Part shown: piece after piece, positions 42,864 through 51,809 of the stretch
How the letters are laid out: every line of letters begins with the position of its first letter
Position numbering within the stretch: position 1 is the first letter of the stretch
Assembly: GCA_963822215.1 (NCBI GenBank)
Contig: CAWGGX010000009.1
Coordinates: forward strand, 372,001 to 436,000
Direction: 5' to 3'
Source: Roseiarcus sp963822215
GTDB taxonomy: Bacteria; Pseudomonadota; Alphaproteobacteria; Rhizobiales; Beijerinckiaceae
Length of the DNA stretch: 64,000 bases
The notes under the pieces: generated by a model
Seen by the model: the letters and a program-made list of their open reading frames with translations, nothing else
Told to the model about the DNA's origin: nothing
Databases searched by the model: none
Made by a program: the position numbers and the translations under genes

Positions 42864-44411
42864 ATGCAGCCCGTCGCCCCGATTCTCCGCATGCAAGGCG
42901 TCTCGAAGAGCTATGGCGGCGTCCGCGCGCTGGACGACGCCCGGCTCGACGTCGCCGCCGGCCGCATCCACGCCGTTCTCGGCGAGAACGGCGCCGGCAA
43001 GTCGACGCTGATCAAGATCCTGGCGGGGGTGGTCCGGCCGGACGCCGGCCGGATCGAGCTCGATGGCGCCGAGGTCGCCTTCGATTCGCCTGCCGCCGCA
43101 GCGCGCGCGGGCGTGGTCTGCATCTTCCAGGAGCTTTCGCTCGTTCCCGACCTTTCGGTCGCCGACAACATCGCCATCATGAACCCGCCGCTGCGCTTCG
43201 GCCTGATCGACCGCCGCGCGCAGCGCCGGTTCGCCGAGGAGGCGCTCGCGCGCGCGGGCGCGCCCGACATTCACCCGCTTGCGCTGGTCAAGGACCTGCC
43301 GCTGTCGCGCCGGCAGATGGTCGAGATCGCCAAGGCGCTCGCGCTGAGGCCCCGCATCCTCATCCTCGACGAGGCGACGTCGGCCCTGACGGCGGCGGAC
43401 GTCGCCAAGGTGTTCGTGGTGCTGAAGCGCCTGCGCGAAGAGGGGCTGGCGCTCATTTTCATCTCCCATCGGATGGGCGAGATCGAGGAGCTGGCCGACG
43501 ACTGCACGGTGTTTCGCAACGGCTCGAACGTCGCGACCTATCCAGCCGGGTCCAAGTCCGACGACGAGATCGTCGAGATGATGATCGGCCGCGAGTACAG
43601 TCACGTCTTTCCGGCAAAGCGACCGCTCCGCATACCGGACGAGCCGCCGCTGCTCGAGGTCAGGAACTTGAGCTGGGCCGGCCGGCTGCGCGGCGTCTCC
43701 TTCAGCGCCCGGGCCGGGGAGGTCGTTGGGCTCGGCGAACTCGACGGGCAGGGGCAGCGCGAGCTCCTGCTCGCCCTGTTCGGCGTGCTGCGCGGCGTTT
43801 CTGGCGAGATCCGGATTGCGGGCGAGCCGTTCGCGCCAAAAAGCCCGCACGCCGCGAAGGCGCGCGGCGGCATGGCGCTGATCCCGGAGGACCGCAAGAC
43901 GGAGGGGCTGATGCTGCCGATGTCCGTGAGGGAGAACCTGAGCTTCGCCGCGTTCGACCGGATCGGCCGGCTTGGGATCGTCGATCGTCGCCGCGAGGCG
44001 AGCCTCGTCGCCGACATGACCGCGCTTCTCGCCATTCGCGCCGCCTCTCCCGACATGCCGGCGGGGGCGCTCTCGGGCGGCAACCAGCAGAAAGTCGTCA
44101 TCGCCAAGTGGCTGATGACGAATCCGAGCATCATCCTGCTCAACGATCCGACGCGCGGCATCGACGTCGGCACGAAGCAGGAAATCTATCAGCTCCTCCG
44201 CCGGCTCGCCGAGGCGGGCGCGGCGATCGTTTTCTACACCACCGACTACAGCGAACTCATCGGCTGCTGCGACCGGGCGCTGGTCCTGTACGATGGCGCG
44301 ATACGGCGCGAGCTCGTTGGCGACGCCATCACCGAGCGGGCCCTCGTCGCCAGCGCGCTCGCCATCGGCGAACCGGCCGAGGGGCCGGCGATCGGCGCGG
44401 GGTCGGCATGA
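42864..44411 (+). CDS. Sugar ABC transporter ATPase (RbsA-like)
   Basis: A 515-residue double-cassette ATPase. The first domain has Walker A GENGAGKSTLIKIL, signature LSRRQMVEIAKAL and Walker B ILILDEATSAL. The second has the degenerate A-loop GLGELDGQGQRELLLALFG, ALSGGNQQKVVIAKWL and IILLNDPTRGIDVG. This is the usual CUT2-family layout. Its end overlaps the first permease by four bases. Confidence 0.95.
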   Translation: MQPVAPILRMQGVSKSYGGVRALDDARLDVAAGRIHAVLGENGAGKSTLIKILAGVVRPDAGRIELDGAEVAFDSPAAAARAGVVCIFQELSLVPDLSVADNIAIMNPPLRFGLIDRRAQRRFAEEALARAGAPDIHPLALVKDLPLSRRQMVEIAKALALRPRILILDEATSALTAADVAKVFVVLKRLREEGLALIFISHRMGEIEELADDCTVFRNGSNVATYPAGSKSDDEIVEMMIGREYSHVFPAKRPLRIPDEPPLLEVRNLSWAGRLRGVSFSARAGEVVGLGELDGQGQRELLLALFGVLRGVSGEIRIAGEPFAPKSPHAAKARGGMALIPEDRKTEGLMLPMSVRENLSFAAFDRIGRLGIVDRRREASLVADMTALLAIRAASPDMPAGALSGGNQQKVVIAKWLMTNPSIILLNDPTRGIDVGTKQEIYQLLRRLAEAGAAIVFYTTDYSELIGCCDRALVLYDGAIRRELVGDAITERALVASALAIGEPAEGPAIGAGSA

Positions 44412-45388
44412 GCGACTGGCGCTACCGTCTCGCCAGCAACCGCCCGACGCTGATCGCGTTTGCCTTCTTTGTCGCGATGTTCGCCATCTATGCGGCGAAC
44501 CATCCGGCGGGTTTCAGCGCCAACGTGGTCCAGACGGCGGCGAACAAGGGCGTTCTGCTCGCTTTGGTGGCGATGGCGCAGACCTGCGCCGTCATCACCG
44601 CCGGGATCGACCTGTCGGTCGGGGCGGTCTTCGTGCTGAGCAACTGCCTCGCCTCCTCGATCGTCGTCGGGACCGCCTCCTCGGCCGCGGCCGGCGCGGC
44701 GGGAGTTCTGATCGCCGGAGCGGCCTGCGGCGCGCTGAACGGCCTCATTATCATCATCGGCCGCCTGCAGCCGATCGTCACGACTATCGCCACCGGCGCA
44801 GTGTTCTCCGGCTTGGCCCTGATCCTCCGGCCAACCCCCGGGGGCGACGTCTACGAGCCGCTCGCCGACGCCCTCACCGGACGGGTTTTCGGCGTCGCGC
44901 CCGCGAGCCTCGTTGCGCTCGCTGTCGTGGTCCTCGTCGTCTGGGTCCCTTACGCGCGCTCGCCGATCGGCCGGGCGGCTTACGCCATCGGATCGTCGGA
45001 GCCCGCGGCCTATATGTCGGGCGTTCCGGTGGCGCGGGCGAAGTTTCTCGCCTATGTCCTGGCGGGCCTGCTCGCGTCCATCGGCGGCCTGTTCCTCACC
45101 TTCGTCACCTATTCGGGCGAGGCTTCGGCGGCGACCGCCGGCTCCTATACGCTCTATTCGATCGCGGCTGTGGTGCTCGGCGGCGTCTCCCTCTATGGCG
45201 GCTCCGGCAGCGCGGTCGGCGCGATCTTCGGCGCGCTGATGTTCCGCACCATCGGCGACCTCCTGTTCGTGTTCAATCTCGACCCGCTGTGGCAGCCCCT
45301 TTTTCAGGGCCTTGTCCTGCTGGCCGCCGTGTCGCTCGGGGCGGCGCGCCTCTTTCGGGTGCGAAACAGGCTGGAGCTTTTCCTGTGA
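44408..45388 (+). CDS. Sugar ABC transporter permease 1
   Basis: A 326-residue RbsC-like inner-membrane permease with about eight to ten helices. The family core CAVITAGIDLSVGAVFVLSN and the IGSSEPAAYMSGVPVARAKF loop, which contacts the ATPase, are present. The start overlaps the ATPase stop (ATGA). Confidence 0.93.
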   Translation: MSDWRYRLASNRPTLIAFAFFVAMFAIYAANHPAGFSANVVQTAANKGVLLALVAMAQTCAVITAGIDLSVGAVFVLSNCLASSIVVGTASSAAAGAAGVLIAGAACGALNGLIIIIGRLQPIVTTIATGAVFSGLALILRPTPGGDVYEPLADALTGRVFGVAPASLVALAVVVLVVWVPYARSPIGRAAYAIGSSEPAAYMSGVPVARAKFLAYVLAGLLASIGGLFLTFVTYSGEASAATAGSYTLYSIAAVVLGGVSLYGGSGSAVGAIFGALMFRTIGDLLFVFNLDPLWQPLFQGLVLLAAVSLGAARLFRVRNRLELFL

Positions 45389-46362
45389 GCGGGCTGGCGA
45401 AATCCCGGCTCGGCGACGGGCTCCTGAGGCGCGTCGATCGTCCGGTCCTGGTCGCTTTCGCCTGCATCGTCGCCCTCCTGCTCGTGGGCTCGCTCTACTC
45501 GCGCAGCTTCCTGTCGCCCGAGTACCTTCTCCAGCAGTTGAAGGTCGCCTCGTTCCTCGGCGTGATCGCCACGGGGGCGATGATCGTCATTCTCATCGGA
45601 CAGATCGACCTCAGCGTCCCGTGGGCCGTCGCGGTCGGCGGCATGATGTCGACGGCCGCGACCGGCTGGGGGCCGGTCGGGGAGGCGTTCGCGATTCCCT
45701 TCGGCGTCGCCTGCGGCGTCGCGATCGGGCTCGTCAGCGGTTACGGCGTCGCCTATCTGCGCATTCCGTCGATGATCGTGACGCTGGCGGTCAACGCCGT
45801 CGCGCAGGGGCTCATGGTCGTTCACACCGGGGGATTCTCGCCCCAGGACGCCTCGTCGCCGGCGATGCGCGCGCTTGCCACCGGGACGTCGCTCTACGGC
45901 GTTCCCAACGCGCTGATCGTCTGGGCGGTCGTGGGCGCAGCGACGGTCTTTCTACTCACCCGCACGACCTTCGGCCGCGCGGTATACGGAGTGGGCAACC
46001 GGGAACGGGCGGCCTACCTTTCCGGGGTCGACACGCAAAAAGTCGTGCTCGCCGTTTTCGCGCTTGCCGGCGGCCTTTCGGCTTTCGGCGGCGTTCTGCT
46101 CGCCGGCTACGCCAGCAAAGCCGCACAAGGCATGGGGGACGCCTATCTCTTGCCGGCGATCGCCTCGGTGGTGCTCGGCGGCGCCTCGATGCTCGGCGGA
46201 CGCGGCAACTATTTCGGCACGGTCGCGGGGGTGATCTTGATTACGCTTCTGCAATCGATCCTTTCGGTCGTCCAGATGCCGGACGCCGGACGCCAGATCA
46301 TCTACGGGGTGGTGATCGTCGCCATGCTGCTCGTCTACGGACGCGAGCGCACGAGCGGATAG
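45385..46362 (+). CDS. Sugar ABC transporter permease 2
   Basis: A 325-residue second RbsC-like permease starting with GTG (GTGA overlap with permease 1). It contains MIVILIGQIDLSVPWAVAVG and GNRERAAYLSGVDTQKVVLA. Two distinct permeases in one CUT2 operon suggest a heterodimeric channel. The transporter genes end here with no kinase or isomerase, so the substrate pathway is elsewhere. Confidence 0.93.
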   Translation: MSGLAKSRLGDGLLRRVDRPVLVAFACIVALLLVGSLYSRSFLSPEYLLQQLKVASFLGVIATGAMIVILIGQIDLSVPWAVAVGGMMSTAATGWGPVGEAFAIPFGVACGVAIGLVSGYGVAYLRIPSMIVTLAVNAVAQGLMVVHTGGFSPQDASSPAMRALATGTSLYGVPNALIVWAVVGAATVFLLTRTTFGRAVYGVGNRERAAYLSGVDTQKVVLAVFALAGGLSAFGGVLLAGYASKAAQGMGDAYLLPAIASVVLGGASMLGGRGNYFGTVAGVILITLLQSILSVVQMPDAGRQIIYGVVIVAMLLVYGRERTSG

Positions 46363-46552
46363 GAGAATGCGACGCGGCGCTGGGCCGCCGGCCGGTCCGC
46401 CGTCCCCAGGCGCCGCCCGGGAGACCGGTAGTCCTCAGAAGGAGCGCCGAAAACCGGCGATCGGCGCTACCGGCAGAACGCGCCAGCAACGGACTCGGGG
46501 ACCCGGCGTCTTCGGAGCGGCAATGCCGGTTGCGCCGTGCCTTCCCTCCGGA

Positions 46553-46572
46553 TTATAATGTTCGTTATAACA
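46553..46572. promoter_or_regulatory. Probable operator/promoter of the toxin-antitoxin pair
   Basis: TTATAATGTTCGTTATAA, with the arms TTATAA repeated 6 bp apart, lies about 15 bp before the antitoxin ATG and includes a -10-like TATAAT. It fits autoregulation by the AbrB-type antitoxin. Confidence 0.55.
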
Positions 46573-46583
46573 ATGGACCCGCC

Positions 46584-46811
46584 ATGCTCAGCCTGAAGAT
46601 CACGACGATCGGATCGTCGGCCGGCCTCATCCTGTCCAAAGAGGCTATGGCCCGTTTGAAGGTTCAGAAGGGTGATACGCTCTATCTGACCGAAGCGCCG
46701 GACGGCGGATACCGCATCACGCCCTACGACCCGGACTTCGAGCGCCAGATGTCGCTCGCAGAAGACATCATGCACGAGGACCGTGACGTTCTGCGAACGC
46801 TGGCTAAATGA
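46584..46811 (+). CDS. AbrB/MazE-type antitoxin
   Basis: A 75-residue protein with the swapped-hairpin DNA-binding motif LKITTIGSSAGLILSKEAMA and LKVQKGDTLYLTEAPDGGYR, then an acidic toxin-binding tail (MSLAEDIMHEDRDVLRTLAK). It overlaps the toxin gene by four bases (ATGA). Confidence 0.88.
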   Translation: MLSLKITTIGSSAGLILSKEAMARLKVQKGDTLYLTEAPDGGYRITPYDPDFERQMSLAEDIMHEDRDVLRTLAK

Positions 46812-47200
46812 CAGATTGGCGCTGGATTAGCGCCAGTCTCGTCTATGCCGTCCACGACCGCCAGATCGCCGAGCATGGCGGCCTCGACGGAGTTCGCGAT
46901 CCAGGAGCGCTGGAGTCGGCCTTGGCGCATCCCCTCAATCTCGCCAGCTACGCCCATCCCGACGTCGCAGACCTCGCCGCCGCATACGCCTACGGCCTCG
47001 CCCGCAACCACAGCTTCGCCGACGGCAATAAGCGAACAGCCTGGATCGTCGCCCGGCTCTTCCTTGCCGACAACGGCTACCGGTTTCAGTTCGACAAGGC
47101 CGAAGCGGTGCGGACCGTCGAAGCCCTTGCCGCAGGCGCGCTTTCGCAAGACGATCTCGCGTCCTGGTTCCGCACCGGGCTATTGCGCCGCGACGAATGA
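46808..47200 (+). CDS. doc: Doc-type (Fic fold) toxin
   Basis: A 130-residue Doc-like protein. The signature is NHSFADGNKRTAW (His68, with Lys in place of the second Gly of Fic), as in phage P1 Doc, which phosphorylates EF-Tu. IAEHGGLDGVRDPGALESAL is the family N-terminal block. It is paired with the overlapping AbrB-type antitoxin. Confidence 0.9.
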   Translation: MTDWRWISASLVYAVHDRQIAEHGGLDGVRDPGALESALAHPLNLASYAHPDVADLAAAYAYGLARNHSFADGNKRTAWIVARLFLADNGYRFQFDKAEAVRTVEALAAGALSQDDLASWFRTGLLRRDE

Positions 47201-47989
47201 ACAGACGGTGTTATGCGGAAAAGGGGGTGATGCGGGAACGGCAGGTCGGCGCCACTTGCGCTCATTCGGGTACCCGTCGCGGACGGCCGCACTGCGCAAA
47301 GACCGGCCATTCGTCGACGCTCGGCGAACTGGTCAACTCGACCCTTTGCTGCCCTTCAAGATCGGTCCAATGAACGGGCGCGAAACGCGAGAAAGCGGTC
47401 TTAGGCTGAACGCGTAAGCTGCGACAATTGGGGTCGTTGCGGAAGGGGCCAGACTGGGCTCCAAAAAGCGACGGCGCGGGTGAACTGGTGGAGCCTGTCT
47501 CAATCTTCGAGGGGGCCAGAAGATCCAGAAGATCCTGAAGCTACCAGCGGGAAGTAGGTCAAGGTTGGTCAGCTTCTCTATCTGGCCGTAACCTATGTCG
47601 CGCCCGCTTTGGGCCCTCGGAAATGATCCGGGGTGGCCGCTGTCGCCGAAAGCGCTTGCGCCCAAACGCGAAGGGCGCGTCCGAGCTCCAGGCGCCGATG
47701 CCGACGACGCGGTCGCCGCACTCGAAGCAGGTAGAGCGTCGCCTGATGGCCAATGCCGCTCCGGTCGTCGACATAGCGCGGCTGTACGAATTTCGCGCCC
47801 GCTGCTGTATTCACGAAAACGCCCTCCAGCGGCTTCAAGGGATGGCCTATACGCTTGCCTTTGTCCTCGAGGTCCTTCGCTGTCCGGGATCAGATTGGAT
47901 GCCCAAGCAAGCCAACATGGCCGACCTGCGGGCCGATGCGACTGCGGGGAACCTTGTGGCCGATCCGCGTGGGCCCCTCGTCGTCGTGC
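47201..47989. other. Gene-poor degenerate region
   Basis: About 790 bases with short overlapping frames on both strands and no frame that looks coding by composition or motifs. It separates the toxin-antitoxin pair from the chimeric S1 gene and probably consists of decayed mobile DNA. Confidence 0.4.
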
Positions 47990-49042
47990 TTACTTCTTCT
48001 GCTCGCGCGCCTTGAGGGCGGGGCCCAGAATGTCGCCGAGCGAGGTGCGCGAGTCGGCCGAGCCGTATTGCGCAATCACCTCCTTCTCCGAGGGATTCTG
48101 CCGGGTCTGCTTCATGTCGAGCGAAATGCGGCGCTTGGCGGCGTCGACCTCGAGCACCTGGACCTCGACCTCCTGGCTCGTCGAGACGATCTTGCTGGGA
48201 TGGACATTCTTCTTCGTCCGGGACGTTTCAGAGACGTGGATGAGGCCTTCGATCCCCGGCTCGAGCTCGACGAACGCGCCGTAGTCGGCGATGTTGGTCA
48301 CGCGGCCCCTGAGCTTCTGGCCCACGTGGTAGCGGGTCTCGATCGCCGACCACGGATCTTCCTGCAATTGCTTCATGCCGAGCGAGATGCGGTGCGTCTC
48401 GTGGTCGATCTTGATGATGCGCACCTTGACCTGCTGGCCGATCGTCAGCACCTCGCTCGGGTGGTTGACGCGCCGCCAGGCGATTTCGGTCACGTGCAGG
48501 AGGCCGTCGATGCCGCCGAGATCGACGAAGGCGCCATAATCAGTGAGGTTCTTGACCGTGCCGTCGATGATCATCCCTTCGGCGAGGTTGGTCACGATCT
48601 CATGGCGCTGCTCCGCCCTGCTCTCCTCGAGCACCGTGCGGCGGGAGACGACGATGTTGCGGCGACGTCGGTCCATCTTGAGGATCTGGAACGGCTGCGG
48701 CACGTTCATCAGCGGAGCGACGTCGCGCACCGGCCGGATGTCGACCTGGCTGCGCGGCAGGAAGGCCACCGCTCCGTCGAGATCGACGGTGAAGCCGCCC
48801 TTGACCTGGTTGAAGATGACGCCTTCGACCTTCTCGCCCTTCTCGAAGGCCTGCTCAAGCTTTACCCAGCTCAGCTGCTCTGCAGTAATAGTTTCCTCAT
48901 CTGTAAGATATTTATGATCAAATACAGTGTTTGAATCATATCTTACTTTTTTCTTAGTCAGACACGTAAATTCTAAGCCTCTCAAATCCTGACCGCACAC
49001 ATCAACCATCAACATTTGCTCCCATATAGAATACTGCGACAT
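47990..49042 (-). pseudogene. Chimeric, internally deleted copy of rpsA fused to foreign sequence
   Basis: An open frame of 350 codons. Residues 1-57 (MSQYSIWEQMLMVDVCGQDL and on) are AT-rich and unrelated to S1. Residues 58 to about 318 are almost identical to RpsA 103-362 (S1 domains 2-4). The end (EKEVIAQYGSADSRTSLGDI...KAREQKK) matches RpsA 543-574. Domain 1 and domains 5-6 are absent. GGAG precedes the ATG, so translation is possible. I class it as a gene relic, but a dominant S1 fragment cannot be excluded. It derives from the rpsA at 32386, about 14 kb away in inverted orientation. Confidence 0.8.
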
Positions 49043-49130
49043 TCTTTGCTCCGGCCATATATGCGAGTTCGCGCAGACTAACTGTATTCGCCTGCAATAG
49101 ATCCACAGCCTTATCCAGCCAGTGCGTCAC
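49002..49130 (-). pseudogene. 5' fragment of an unidentified gene, frameshifted into the S1 chimera
   Basis: From GTG 49130, overlapping the upstream stop as GTGA, the frame reads THWLDKAVDLLQANTVSLRE and LAYMAGAKNVAVFYMGANVD, then stops. After a one-base shift the continuation GQDLRGLEFTCLTKKKVRYD is the foreign head of the S1 chimera. GANVDG/GQDLRGLEF looks like a pentapeptide-type stretch. The rest of the gene was replaced by rpsA sequence at about 48871. Confidence 0.5.
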
Positions 49131-49954
49131 TTTTTCCCCGATGTTGAATCGGCTATTACACTCGCCATTATTATGTTTCCGAAGGGATCATGAATATTCT
49201 CAACCTCTAACCCCTCTTCAATGAGACGATCCCGAATGTAAGATTCAGCGACAGCTAACCGATTTCTGAACCCTATCCGGTTCTTAGTCTCCTCCCATAG
49301 CGACGCGTCTTTCAGAGCTAAGTCCTCGATTACTAAATCCTCTCGCTTGCATCTAACTTCGACACGAACAGTCGGCTCGATGCCTTGCACTCTAGTTCGC
49401 TTGTCAACGAGCTTCGCGCGAGGCTCCTCCGAATTCCAGGGACGCCCTTTAAGGACAGATCCAAGTCGTGGCTCAATCATCCACCTGTAATGCCCGTCGG
49501 CTGTCTTTGATTGGGTGACGCTCATTAAGGTCACGGTCTCATCCAGCTCTACGCTTTCAGTCTTTGCATAGGTGGCATCGACACTTGCGTTAGCCGACAA
49601 ATCTGCCGACGCCTAAGTCAGAGAAATTGAAAAGCCTGCCTTAGCAGACGCCCTCGCGTCAGCGGCATTCTTAATCGTTTCCTTCCACTTCCCTTTGATT
49701 GGACCGCCGTCGCGAGAGACACTTTCTATATCGACCGATACGGGTTCCAACTCCGGCGTCACAAGGACGAGTTCCGCGCGTTGGACGCTTAGCCGAAATC
49801 GTACCTTTGACTGCATCTCGCCGCCAACCCTCGCGGTGCCGAAAACGACGTCCGCATGCAAAGATACTCGACGTGCACCCGAAAAGGTCTCGTGCCACGC
49901 GTCAATGGCAACGACATCGGCGAAAGTACGTCTCCGATTCGGTTTCCCGGCCAT
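49127..49954 (-). pseudogene. Hypothetical gene interrupted by one in-frame amber codon
   Basis: Two frames, 49613-49954 (113 codons) and 49127-49600, are in the same phase and separated only by a TAG at 49613-49615. Read through, they give one protein of about 275 residues: MAGKPNRRRTFADVVAIDAW, then a beta-rich region, then ARASAKAGFSISLT-stop-ASADLSANASVDATY, then a helical C-terminus. The Ala/Ser-rich stretch continues smoothly across the stop, which argues for one original gene. Its base composition is AT-richer than the surroundings. No family was recognised. Confidence 0.6.
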
Positions 49955-50713
49955 CGTATGCCTCTAACGACGAATTGGTAAATTCAGCCCCGAGAGCGCG
50001 ACCATTGTGTCATGACAATTGCGAGTCAATTGGTTTCGCGTGGCGGATGCTTCAATTTCCTATTGCTAACACGGGAACGCTGGTTCTGCGAGTTTGCACC
50101 GGATTCCGCAGACAGTTGCGTCGATCTCCTATCGCTCTGCCCGAAGCGCTCCGAGTTCGCGACTGCTACTGCGATCGCAGCATTGTGCGCGATGCCCGGG
50201 AGGAGGATGCGGCACGGATTCCTTGACCCATCATCACCCGTAACGACCCCATTGTTCGCGGCATCGCGCGGTCAGCCACCGGGCGGTACGGGAATATTGT
50301 CCGGTTGTGGCTGCCTCCAAATCCCGCCCGTTCTACCGGTACTTCCTTTCCGTCCAGATATTTGTTGAAATTTAAACACTGTTGACGCATTTCAATCTGC
50401 ACGAGTGCTTCGCGAGGATCAGCCTGACCGCGGGATTTCGGGTTCGGGCGGTGAAGTCACTTTCGCGCTCCCAACGAAACGACGGCTATCGCGCGGACAC
50501 CGGTCCTTCCCGAGGCGACTCCCGTAGGCTCGCTTTCCGCCCAATTGAGGCGTCCAAGGCCGCGATCCCCAACGGGCGCTTTACGTCAACTCCGTCCGTT
50601 GAATAGAGTTGGGACGAACTCCCGCTCGGGGCGGTCTCAACGCGTACAGGCCCGCGCTTGTACACCCGCTCTCCCGCTCATTCCCGCCGTTCGGCAAACG
50701 CCCGCTTCCCGCC
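49955..50713. other. Intergenic, no gene seen
   Basis: About 760 bases of mixed composition with only chance frames. Some degenerate short repeats resemble those at 35500-35690 (pattern GCCGTTCGGCAAACGCCCGC). No promoter or RNA gene could be assigned. Confidence 0.35.
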
Positions 50714-51712
50714 CTAACCGGCCGAGCGCCGGCGGGCGTCAAGCGTAAGGTTTTCGCCGCTCGAACGCCCGCGCGCACCCCTTTCCCCGAGCGCCTCGGC
50801 GGCGCGGTAGGCTTCGGGGCAGGAGATCAGCAGGCGTTTCAAATCGTCGATCAGCCAGCGCCCGGCCCGACCGATCTCGGCGCCGCGCATGCGCATCACA
50901 TGAACGCGGAACTGGAACGGGTCGTGTTCGGCGAGCTCGAGCGCCTTCAGTCGACCCGCGGCGATATGCTCGCGCACCATGTGGAACGGCATGTTGCACC
51001 AGCCGAAGCCGGCGAGCAGGAATTCGAGGCGGGTCGAGAGGTCGGCGAAACGCCAGATGTGATGGCCGACGATGCCGCCGCTGAAGTTCTGGGTAAGCGG
51101 CGTGCGGTCGGTGAGGACGAGCTGGACATAGGGCTCGAGCGTCGCGCGCGCGATCGGTTCGCGCTCCCGCGCCAGCGGATGGTCGACGCTGACGACGCGC
51201 ACCACGTCGAAGGCCGCGACGAACTCGGCGACGAGGTCGCCGGCGCCGGTCAAACGCATCGGCGCGATGGCGAATTGCGCCACGCCGTCGCGCAATCGCT
51301 GCTCCGAGCCGCCGAGGTTCTCGGTGAAGATCGTGACCGGCAGATTGGGAAAGGCGTGGCTCAGCGCCTTGAGGCTGGCGATGAGCGGCTCGTGCGGAAA
51401 GATCGGGTCGACGGCGAACGAGAGCTCGGGCTCGACGTTTGAAGCGATGCTCGCCGCCCGGGCCTTCAGTTCGTCCGCCCGTTCGAGGAGCCTGCGCGCG
51501 TCCTTGACCAGCGCGTCGCCCGCCCCGGTCAGCCGCGGCGTCTTCCCCGACCGGTCGAACAGCGTCACGCCGAGATGCGATTCGAGCGTCGCGATCGATT
51601 GGCTGATCGCCGACTGCACCCGGCCAAGCTTCCGCGCCGCGGCGGAAAAGCTGCCCGCGTCGGCGGCGGCGACAAAGATCCGCATCTGGTCGAGGGTGAG
51701 TGCGTCGATCAT
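50714..51712 (-). CDS. LysR-family transcriptional regulator
   Basis: A 332-residue LysR protein. The N-terminal winged HTH is LTLDQMRIFVAAADAGSFSA with SAISQSIATLESHLGVTLFD. The C-terminal effector domain is periplasmic-binding-like (ELSFAVDPIFPHEPLIASLK). It is divergent from a nitroreductase/wrbA/doxX operon with 97 bp between, so it probably activates that operon in response to oxidative or electrophilic stress. Confidence 0.92.
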   Translation of the reverse strand: MIDALTLDQMRIFVAAADAGSFSAAARKLGRVQSAISQSIATLESHLGVTLFDRSGKTPRLTGAGDALVKDARRLLERADELKARAASIASNVEPELSFAVDPIFPHEPLIASLKALSHAFPNLPVTIFTENLGGSEQRLRDGVAQFAIAPMRLTGAGDLVAEFVAAFDVVRVVSVDHPLAREREPIARATLEPYVQLVLTDRTPLTQNFSGGIVGHHIWRFADLSTRLEFLLAGFGWCNMPFHMVREHIAAGRLKALELAEHDPFQFRVHVMRMRGAEIGRAGRWLIDDLKRLLISCPEAYRAAEALGERGARGRSSGENLTLDARRRSAG

Positions 51713-51809
51713 CGTCGTGATCTATCATCTGCGTCGATGGGATGCATCAGAATTTGCTGTGTTGCGCCGATGGCGTCCCGGCCTCATGTTGCGCCGCAGG
51801 AGATTTCCG

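Noticed and set aside
47559..48015. Short overlapping frames between the Doc toxin and the S1 chimera, including one with a CFECGD motif
   Set aside because: No start with a ribosome site and no conserved domain. More likely decayed DNA.
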